Assembly (NCBI GenBank): GCA_004357435.1 | Contig: SMVS01000013.1 | Span: 1 to 12,813, forward strand | DNA: 12,813 nt | Reading direction: 5' to 3' | Origin: Nitrospina sp. | GTDB lineage: Bacteria; Nitrospinota; Nitrospinia; Nitrospinales; Nitrospinaceae | In this document: positions 7,322-12,813 of the stretch, piece by piece | Layout of the letters: each line of letters begins with the position of its first letter | How positions within the stretch are numbered: the first letter of the stretch is position 1 | Position numbers and translations under genes: made by a program | Notes under the pieces: generated by a model | The model's input: the letters and a program-made list of their open reading frames with translations, nothing else | Database searches by the model: none | Told to the model about the DNA's origin: nothing

Positions 7322-9072
7322 CCCTGCACAATAAAACTCTGCCTGAACACCGCCGCGGGAAACTGAAAGCCCTGCTCGCCGAAGGCAAACTGGTGCGCGT
7401 TCTGGAAGCTCATAATGGCTTGAGCGGAATCGTTGCGGATCAAGCCCGCATCGAGGGCACGGCCAACGGAAAAATACTGATCCGCGAATTCGACGCCATT
7501 TGGGAAAGCAGTCTCACCGATTCCGCTGCCAAGGGACATCCCGATATCGAGGTGATCAGCTTCGATTCCCGTCTGCACACCATCAATGAAATTCTGGCCG
7601 TCACCGGCAAACCCATGATTGTGGATGGCGACACCGGCGGGGACCCCAGCGCGTTTGAGTACACGGTGTCCAAATTGGAACGCGCCGGCGTTTCCGCCGT
7701 GATCATTGAGGACAAGGTTTTCCCCAAGCGCAACAGCCTCGAACCCGGGACGACCCAGACTTTGGAGGACTCCGAAATCTTCGCAGCAAAAATCAAGCGT
7801 GGCAAGCAAGTCCAAATGACGACCGACTTCATGATCATTGCCCGCCTCGAAAGCCTCATCGCCGGCGTGGGTTTGGACGACGCATTGAACCGGGCACGAA
7901 TTTACCTGCAAGCCGGGGCCGATGGCATCATGATCCATTCCAAGTCCAAAGAGTCGAATGAAATTCTGGAATTTGCCAAGCGGTACCGTTCCCTCTTGAA
8001 CGAACTCGAAACCGACCGGCCGCTGGTGTGCGTTCCCACCACTTACAACTTTATCGTCGAAGATCAGCTCCACAAAGCCGGGTTCAGCATTGTCATTTAC
8101 GCCAACCATTTGCTGAGGTCCGCTTATAAAGCCATGGTGGAAACCGCCAAAACAATTTTATCGAATCAAAGATCGTTCGAAGCCGACCCCTTGTGCGCCC
8201 CGGTGCGGGATATTTTTGAGGCCGTCGGTTTTCTGGACATCAAGAAAAAGGATCAGCAGGAAAAATCGAGTACCAATATAGCCGTCATCATTCCCGCCGC
8301 CGGCGAAGCTCCAGACATACAAAAGAAGATCGGCGACCTGCCCAAGGCCATGGTGGAAGTGGCCGGACAAACCCTGCTGGCCCGGCAAGTCCAGGCCCTC
8401 AATGTCAACCACCTGAACGACATCACCGTGGTGACCGGGTTTTCCCACCAAAAAATGCGGGGCGAGGGTCTCACCTTTCTGCAAAATAAGGACTATAAAG
8501 AAGGCTCGGAACTGCACAGTATTCTTTTAGCCAGAGACAAGATGCGGAATGGATTCCTCATGCTTTATTCCGACATACTGGTCGAGAACCCTATTTTTTC
8601 CCAACTGCTGGCTTGCCAGGAAGATATCGTGCTGGTGGTCGACAATTCCATTCAATTTTTGGAACCGGTGGCAGGCAAAATCGTGGACTACGTCATCAGC
8701 AGGAACAAAAAACATCGTCTGCGCAGAAATATCAGCTTTGCCCATCAGAACACAGTGGCCAAAATTGGAAAAAGATTGGACCCTGCCCTGTCCACACACG
8801 AATTCATTGGACTGGCCAAGTTCTCCAAAACCGGCGCCGAACATTTTCTGGAAACTTATGAAGATTGCGCCAAAAATTTTGAAGGGAAAATCCAGGAAGC
8901 GCAGGATGTGTCCCAATTCAGGTTGACCGACCTCCTTCAGGAAATGATCGACCGGGGATTCAACGTTCATTACCTCGAAATTCACAAAGGCTGGCTGGAG
9001 ATTCACTTTCCGGAAGACATCCGGCTCGCCAACGACCTGTATCAGAATTCCACGAAATTATCCACACATTGA
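7318..9072 (+). CDS. pepM: Phosphoenolpyruvate mutase fused to a PntC-like nucleotidyltransferase
   Basis: PEP mutase rearranges phosphoenolpyruvate to phosphonopyruvate, the entry step to natural phosphonates. Residues about 12-305 form the isocitrate lyase/PEP mutase barrel: AIWESSLTDSAAKG with D76 after it, the Mg-site stretch VDGDTGGD (102-109), and the diagnostic EDKVFPKRNS (131-140) that distinguishes mutases from C-C lyases of the same fold. A short linker leads to a nucleotidyltransferase domain (319-584) with PAAG (326-329), DLPKAMVEV, a metal-type Asp in YSDIL, and a late GWLEIHFPEDI block. PepM-fused transferases of this kind are known as CTP:phosphonate (2-aminoethylphosphonate) cytidylyltransferases. 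The glycine-rich loop lacks the usual G-x-G-x-R. Phosphonopyruvate decarboxylase and an AEP transaminase are not in the window, so the pathway must be completed elsewhere. The start overlaps the upstream stop (ATGA). Confidence 0.9.
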   Translation: MTLHNKTLPEHRRGKLKALLAEGKLVRVLEAHNGLSGIVADQARIEGTANGKILIREFDAIWESSLTDSAAKGHPDIEVISFDSRLHTINEILAVTGKPMIVDGDTGGDPSAFEYTVSKLERAGVSAVIIEDKVFPKRNSLEPGTTQTLEDSEIFAAKIKRGKQVQMTTDFMIIARLESLIAGVGLDDALNRARIYLQAGADGIMIHSKSKESNEILEFAKRYRSLLNELETDRPLVCVPTTYNFIVEDQLHKAGFSIVIYANHLLRSAYKAMVETAKTILSNQRSFEADPLCAPVRDIFEAVGFLDIKKKDQQEKSSTNIAVIIPAAGEAPDIQKKIGDLPKAMVEVAGQTLLARQVQALNVNHLNDITVVTGFSHQKMRGEGLTFLQNKDYKEGSELHSILLARDKMRNGFLMLYSDILVENPIFSQLLACQEDIVLVVDNSIQFLEPVAGKIVDYVISRNKKHRLRRNISFAHQNTVAKIGKRLDPALSTHEFIGLAKFSKTGAEHFLETYEDCAKNFEGKIQEAQDVSQFRLTDLLQEMIDRGFNVHYLEIHKGWLEIHFPEDIRLANDLYQNSTKLSTH

Positions 9073-9127
9073 ATTCCAAAACCCACCGTACACCAGACGG
9101 AATTCCTATCTAAAAAAGAAACTACTT

Positions 9128-10837
9128 ATGCGTTACTCCCAAATGTTTATTCCAACGCTCAAACAATCCCCTGCCGACGCGGAGGTCGTCAGTCACAAGC
9201 TGATGGTGCGCTCCGGCATGATCCGCCAGTTAGCGGCGGGCATTTATTCCATTCTCCCCATCGGGGTGAGAGTCCTTAGAAAGGTGGAGCAAATCATCCG
9301 TGAGGAAATGAACCGGATCGGCGGCCAGGAAGTGTTTCTGCCCAGCATCCAGCCCGCGGAACTCTGGCAGGAAAGTGGCCGGTGGGATTTTTATGGCAAA
9401 GAACTCTTGCGGCTCAAGGACCGGAACAACCGCGAGTTCTGCTACGGCCCCACGCACGAGGAAGTGATCACCGACATCGTCCGCAAGGAAATCAAATCCT
9501 ACCGGCAGTTGCCGTTGATCGTTTACCAGATCCAAACCAAATTCCGGGATGAAGTGCGGCCCCGGTTCGGCATCATGCGCGGCCGGGAATTCATGATGAA
9601 GGACGCTTACAGCTTCCACACGGATATCGCCAGCACCGAAGAAACTTACGAAAAAATGAAACAGGCTTATTCCAACATTTTCAAACGGTGTGGCCTGGAT
9701 TTTAAAATGGTGGAAGCCGACTCCGGTTCCATCGGCGGCAGTCACTCCCATGAGTTCATGGTCCTCGCCGATTCCGGGGAAGACGCTATCGGGTTTTGCG
9801 ACGCCTGCGATTACGCTTCCAATGTGGAGAAAGCCGCGGCCAAAACCCCCGCGCCGGTAACGCCGCCGAACGCCCTGCAAAAGTTGAAACAAGTACCCAC
9901 TCCCGGCCATAAAACGGTGGCAGAAGTCGCTGAATTCCTAAAAATCCCGTCCCGGAAAATTGTTAAAACCCTGGTCTTTGAAACTGAACAGGGATTGATC
10001 GCGGGGCTGGTGCGGGGCGACCGCCAAATCAATCCGGTCAAACTAAAAAACCTGATCGGTTGCGAATGGCTCAAACCGGCCCCGGAGTCGCTGATCACCT
10101 CCCAAACCGGCCTGCCCTGCGGCTTCATTGGCCCGGTCGGTCTCGACATGAAAGTGTATGCCGACCACGAAGTGGCCCAAATGTACGATTTCGTGACCGG
10201 AGCCAATGCCTCCGACAGCCACTTCACCGGGGTTCAAACCACGCGGGATTTGAAAATCGAGAAGTTCGGGGACCTGCTCCGGGTGGCCGCAGGCGACCCC
10301 TGCCCGCAATGCCCTGCCGGCACCTATAAAATCAAGCGCGGCATTGAGGTCGGCCATGTCTTTATCCTGGGGACCAAATACAGTGAGGAAATGAAGGCCA
10401 ACTATCTGGATGCCGATGGCAAAGAAAAACCGATGGTTATGGGCTGTTACGGCATCGGGGTGGGGAGAACGGCCGCCGCCGCCATCGAACAAAACCATGA
10501 CGAGCGGGGAATCATCTGGCCTCCCGCCATCGCCCCCTTTCAGGTGCTGGTGATTCCGGTGAACTATGCCGACGAAGCCACTCGATCTGCCAGTGATAAG
10601 ACTTACCAAACCTTGTTGGATATGGGTATTGAAACCCTCCTGGACGATCGGCCGGAGCGCCTCGGGGTCAAGTTCAACGATGCCGACCTGGGGGGCGTGC
10701 CCTTGCAGATCATTATCGGGCCTAAAAACCTGAAAGAAGGCCAGGTGGAAGTGAAATCAAGAAAAACCAATGCCTCGGAACTGCATGATTTTCCAGCTGT
10801 TTTAGAGAAGGTTCCGCAGATTTTAGAAGGGTTGTAG
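9128..10837 (+). CDS. proS: Prolyl-tRNA synthetase, bacterial type with INS editing domain
   Basis: ProS charges tRNA-Pro in the cytosol. The 569-residue protein is the long bacterial form (E. coli 572). Class II motifs are visible: motif 1 around GIYSILPIGVRVLRKVEQ, the PTHEEVI block that binds proline, motif 2 FRDEVRPRFGIMRGREF, and motif 3 GCYGIGVGRTAAAAIEQ. Between motifs 2 and 3, residues about 225-405 form the INS (YbaK-like) domain that deacylates Ala-tRNA-Pro; K280 in IVKTL corresponds to the lysine important for editing. A C-terminal anticodon-binding domain (about 470-569) has LLDDRPERLGVKFNDADLGG. Two CxxC-type pairs (CDAC, CPQC) flank the insertion. No good Shine-Dalgarno precedes the ATG, but the N-terminus MRYSQMFIPTL is the family standard. 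The gene is followed by a candidate promoter and a terminator. Confidence 0.97.
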   Translation: MRYSQMFIPTLKQSPADAEVVSHKLMVRSGMIRQLAAGIYSILPIGVRVLRKVEQIIREEMNRIGGQEVFLPSIQPAELWQESGRWDFYGKELLRLKDRNNREFCYGPTHEEVITDIVRKEIKSYRQLPLIVYQIQTKFRDEVRPRFGIMRGREFMMKDAYSFHTDIASTEETYEKMKQAYSNIFKRCGLDFKMVEADSGSIGGSHSHEFMVLADSGEDAIGFCDACDYASNVEKAAAKTPAPVTPPNALQKLKQVPTPGHKTVAEVAEFLKIPSRKIVKTLVFETEQGLIAGLVRGDRQINPVKLKNLIGCEWLKPAPESLITSQTGLPCGFIGPVGLDMKVYADHEVAQMYDFVTGANASDSHFTGVQTTRDLKIEKFGDLLRVAAGDPCPQCPAGTYKIKRGIEVGHVFILGTKYSEEMKANYLDADGKEKPMVMGCYGIGVGRTAAAAIEQNHDERGIIWPPAIAPFQVLVIPVNYADEATRSASDKTYQTLLDMGIETLLDDRPERLGVKFNDADLGGVPLQIIIGPKNLKEGQVEVKSRKTNASELHDFPAVLEKVPQILEGL

Positions 10838-10870
10838 CGACTCGAGAGTTCGCATGATGGTGGTTTTTCC

Positions 10871-10899
10871 TTGCAACGGGAGTGTAGTTTTTGTAGAAT
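10871..10899 (+). promoter_or_regulatory. Candidate sigma70-type promoter upstream of rimP-nusA
   Basis: TTGCAA (10871-10876) and TAGAAT (10894-10899) are separated by exactly 17 bases, the ideal spacing; they match consensus at 4 and 5 of 6 positions. A start would fall near 10906, just before the terminator hairpin at 10924-10952. It lies in the gap between proS and rimP, where a promoter is expected. Chance matches of this quality are not rare. Confidence 0.4.
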
Positions 10900-10923
10900 T
10901 TTCCTAAATCTTAGGAGGTCTGC

Positions 10924-10952
10924 AAAAAAGCGGGCTCATTGCCCGCTTTTTT
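10924..10952 (+). terminator. Intrinsic (rho-independent) terminator after proS
   Basis: The arms A6-GCGGGC (10924-10935) and GCCCGC-T6 (10941-10952) pair perfectly around a 5-base loop TCATT. The six GC-rich pairs followed by a T run make a strong terminator on the + strand; the A run on the left means it would also stop transcripts from the other strand. It ends the proS transcript 87 bases after the stop codon, and it may also act in the leader of rimP if the candidate promoter just upstream is used. Confidence 0.9.
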
Positions 10953-11040
10953 CGTTTCATCCTGTTGAATTCAAGATCGTCTAAGCGCTTCAGAAGACCG
11001 GCGGACTGCCAGAAAAAATTTAGTGTTTTGGAGTTTTGCC

Positions 11041-11045
11041 AGGGG
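11041..11045 (+). promoter_or_regulatory. Ribosome binding site that sets the rimP start
   Basis: AGGGG lies five bases before the ATG at 11051. The frame is open to an earlier TTG at 11036, but the GGAG near that codon is only two to three bases away and the five extra residues are not typical of the family, so the ATG is preferred. Confidence 0.65.
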
Positions 11046-11050
11046 ACACC

Positions 11051-11512
11051 ATGGGAAAAAGTTCTGTTGCCCAATCCGTGGAGGATTTGATCACTCCCGC
11101 TTTGAATTCGGAAGGGCTGGAATTGGTGGATGTTGAATATAAGAAAGAAGGCAAAGACTGGGCCTTAAGAGTATTCATCGACAAACCCGGCGGCATCACC
11201 CTGCAGGATTGTCAGGCGACCAGTCACCGGGTGGAGGACATGATTGAAATCGACGGCCTGATTCCGTCGCACTATGTTTTGGAAGTATCTTCTCCGGGCT
11301 TGGACCGTCTTTTAAAAAAAGAGAAGGATTTTTTAAAATACAAGGGCAGGCGTATTCGCCTGACCGCTTTTTCCCCCATCAACCATCAGAAAAAGTTTAA
11401 AGGAACAATTCAGGACTGCAAGGAAGACACCTTGATCCTGGAAGACCAGCAGAAAGTGGTTCAAATTCCGTTAACCAATATTGCTAAAGCCAGACTGGAA
11501 ATCGAGTTGTAA
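11051..11512 (+). CDS. rimP: Ribosome maturation factor RimP
   Basis: RimP binds the 30S subunit and helps its late assembly. The 153-residue protein has the expected two domains: an N-terminal alpha/beta domain (about 1-80) with LELVDVEYKKEGKDWALRVF and the helix that follows it, and a C-terminal SH3-like barrel (about 90-153) with KGRRIRL and IPLTNIAKARLEIEL. The family signature VSSPGLDR is at residues 79-86. rimP directly before nusA is a very widely conserved order. The nusA start is five bases after its stop. Confidence 0.95.
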   Translation: MGKSSVAQSVEDLITPALNSEGLELVDVEYKKEGKDWALRVFIDKPGGITLQDCQATSHRVEDMIEIDGLIPSHYVLEVSSPGLDRLLKKEKDFLKYKGRRIRLTAFSPINHQKKFKGTIQDCKEDTLILEDQQKVVQIPLTNIAKARLEIEL

Positions 11513-11517
11513 TTATT

Positions 11518-12813
11518 ATGAGCATGGAAGTCATTCACATCATTGAACAGCTTTGCCGCGAAAAAGGGATTGATAAAGAAATCCTGATTGACGCGGTGCA
11601 AAGCGCGGTCGAAGCCGCGGCGCGCAAAAAAATGCCGCATCTCGAAACTTTGGAAAGCAAGTTCAACATGGAGACCGGTGAAGTGGAAATATTCATCGAA
11701 AAAACCGTGGTCGCCGAAGTCGAGGATTCTAATACCCAGATCAGCTTTGAGGAGGCGGAAAAGTCCGTTCCCGAAGTGCAACTGGGGGAAACGGTACTGG
11801 CCCAGCAGGAGTTGGGGGATCTGGGCCGCATTGCCGCCCAGCTAGCCAAGCAAGTGATCCTGCAAAAAGTCCGGGAAGCAGAAATAGAAATCGTTTACAA
11901 AGATTTTCAGGATAAAAAAGGCGACATCATCAACGGCTTCGTGCAACGGTTCGAACACGGCGATATCATCGTGGACCTGGGCAAGGCCGAAGGCATCCTG
12001 CCCCGCCGGGAACAGGTTTTCAGGGAAACGTTCAACCGCAGCGAACGCATTCGGGCCTATGTCCTCGACATTCGCAAGACGGCCAAAAACACACTGGTCA
12101 TTTTATCGCGCACCCATGTGGGCCTGATCAAAAGCCTGTTTGAATTGGAAGTGCCGGAAATCAGCGAGGGGATGGTGGAAATCATGGGCATTGTGAGGGA
12201 ACCCAGCGGTCGCACAAAAATCGCTGTGCGCTCCAATGAGCGCGACATCGATGCCGTAGGCGCCTGTGTCGGAATGCGCGGCATGCGGGTGCAAGCCATC
12301 GTTCAGGAACTGCGAGGCGAGAAAATCGATATCGTGGAATACTCTGAAGACCCCGAGCAGTTCATCAGAAACGCTTTGAGCCCGGCAAAAGTTTCCAGAA
12401 TATTTTCCAACAAGGAAGAGAACCACATGACCATCATTGTGGCCGATGATCAAATGTCTCTCGCCATTGGCAAAAAAGGACAAAACGTGCGGCTGGCGGC
12501 CAAACTGGTCAAGTGGAAAATCGATATCAAAAATGAGACCGAAGCCCCGTCTTTAGTAGGCGCTCCGGAAAACTTGCTGGGAAGTGTTTCTTCCGGGGAA
12601 GATTTCCTTGGAATCATGAAAAATACCAAGGGATTCGGTGAAAAAATAATCAGCATCCTGTTCACCAATAATATTGTCAACTTTGACGAAGTGGTCCATC
12701 GCGGGATCGAGGGCTTGATTAAAGTCGCTGGCATCGGGCCTAAAAAAGCAGAGGCCATACTGGAGTTCGCGATATCCCAAATTGCTCTGCGGCCTTCGAA
12801 ACCCAAAAAGACA
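11518..12813 (+). CDS. nusA: Transcription termination/antitermination factor NusA (3' partial)
   Basis: NusA binds RNA polymerase and nascent RNA and controls pausing, intrinsic termination and antitermination. The frame runs 432 codons to the window edge with no stop. Residues about 1-125 are the polymerase-binding N-terminal domain (EILIDAVQSAVEAAARKK is typical). The S1 domain starts near G135 (GDIINGFVQRF, then IVDLGKAEGILPRREQ). KH1 carries VGACVGMRG (247-255) and KH2 carries IGKKGQNVRLAAK (317-329). A helix-hairpin-helix region follows at about 368-417 (GIGPKKAEAILEF). No Shine-Dalgarno is visible before the ATG at 11518 or the alternative ATG two codons later, so translation probably depends on coupling to rimP. 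infB commonly follows this gene, but the window ends first. Confidence 0.97.
   Translation, partial: MSMEVIHIIEQLCREKGIDKEILIDAVQSAVEAAARKKMPHLETLESKFNMETGEVEIFIEKTVVAEVEDSNTQISFEEAEKSVPEVQLGETVLAQQELGDLGRIAAQLAKQVILQKVREAEIEIVYKDFQDKKGDIINGFVQRFEHGDIIVDLGKAEGILPRREQVFRETFNRSERIRAYVLDIRKTAKNTLVILSRTHVGLIKSLFELEVPEISEGMVEIMGIVREPSGRTKIAVRSNERDIDAVGACVGMRGMRVQAIVQELRGEKIDIVEYSEDPEQFIRNALSPAKVSRIFSNKEENHMTIIVADDQMSLAIGKKGQNVRLAAKLVKWKIDIKNETEAPSLVGAPENLLGSVSSGEDFLGIMKNTKGFGEKIISILFTNNIVNFDEVVHRGIEGLIKVAGIGPKKAEAILEFAISQIALRPSKPKKT

Larger units (their letters stand above)
10838..11050 (+). other. Intergenic region between proS and rimP
   Basis: This is the longest non-coding gap in the window (213 bases). 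It holds the candidate promoter (10871-10899), a small inverted repeat CCTAA-atc-TTAGG (10903-10915), an AGGAGGT Shine-Dalgarno-like string (10913-10919) with no ATG/GTG start at suitable distance, and the terminator (10924-10952). Between 10953 and 11040 I see no convincing promoter. No tRNA is recognised, although metY precedes rimP in enteric bacteria. Confidence 0.6.

Noticed and set aside
7264..8109. 281-codon open frame on the minus strand
   Set aside because: It lies wholly opposite the well-supported PEP mutase domain and the gene before it, and its translation has no recognisable family pattern.
9071..9105. 7-base inverted repeat GAATTCC/GGAATTC after the pepM stop as a terminator
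   Set aside because: The loop is 21 bases, the stem is AT-rich and no T run follows, so it is not a convincing terminator; the repeat is partly palindromic by itself.
9230..9910. 226-codon open frame on the minus strand
   Set aside because: It is opposite proS motifs 1 and 2; the proS frame explains the region fully.
10913..10960. AGGAGGT followed by an open CTG-initiated frame running toward rimP
   Set aside because: It would translate straight through the terminator stem, starts with a rare CTG codon and resembles no protein. Treated as chance.
10838..11050. tRNA or small RNA gene between proS and rimP
   Set aside because: No cloverleaf, TTC-A-A arm or CCA end was found; the only strong structure is the terminator.

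Overview
This 12.8 kb window holds twelve genes, all on the + strand and tightly packed, from a Gram-negative (diderm) bacterium. The evidence for an LPS-bearing outer membrane is direct: lpxC, lolA, rseP and an rlpA-type lipoprotein are all present. The lineage cannot be fixed by eye. The gene styles are compatible with Nitrospinota or a deltaproteobacteria-like group, but this is only an impression. No mobile elements, CRISPR arrays, tRNAs or rRNAs are seen, and no gap exceeds 200 bases.

Layout. Bases 1-738 hold the 3' part of an RlpA-like lipoprotein (DPBB plus SPOR domains). Then come greA (803-1288), trmB (1296-1973) and the most striking gene, at 2016-4244: a receiver domain, a degenerate NtrC-type AAA+ domain and a Fis-like helix-turn-helix, fused in one reading frame to a complete LpxC deacetylase. 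purN (4333-4947), lolA (4964-5614) and rseP (5630-7000) follow. Next is a two-gene translationally coupled unit: a 97-residue unknown protein (7028-7321) overlapping by ATGA a PEP mutase fused to a nucleotidyltransferase (7318-9072). proS (9128-10837) precedes a 213-base gap with a candidate promoter and a strong intrinsic terminator. The window ends with rimP (11051-11512) and the 5' part of nusA (11518 to the end).

How the genes work together. The stretch mixes housekeeping functions (transcript elongation, tRNA modification and charging, purine synthesis, 30S maturation) with envelope biogenesis (lipid A synthesis, lipoprotein carriage, intramembrane proteolysis, septal peptidoglycan). The phosphonate gene is the accessory element. 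It would make the C-P bond and activate a phosphonate with a nucleotide, probably for decorating a lipid or glycan.

The main discovery candidate is the receiver/pseudo-sigma54-activator/LpxC fusion. Its LpxC zinc and catalytic residues are all present. Its AAA+ part keeps Walker A but has lost GAFTGA, Walker B acids, arginine fingers and the sensor II arginine. This suggests a phosphorylation-controlled enzyme at the committed step of lipid A synthesis rather than a transcription factor.
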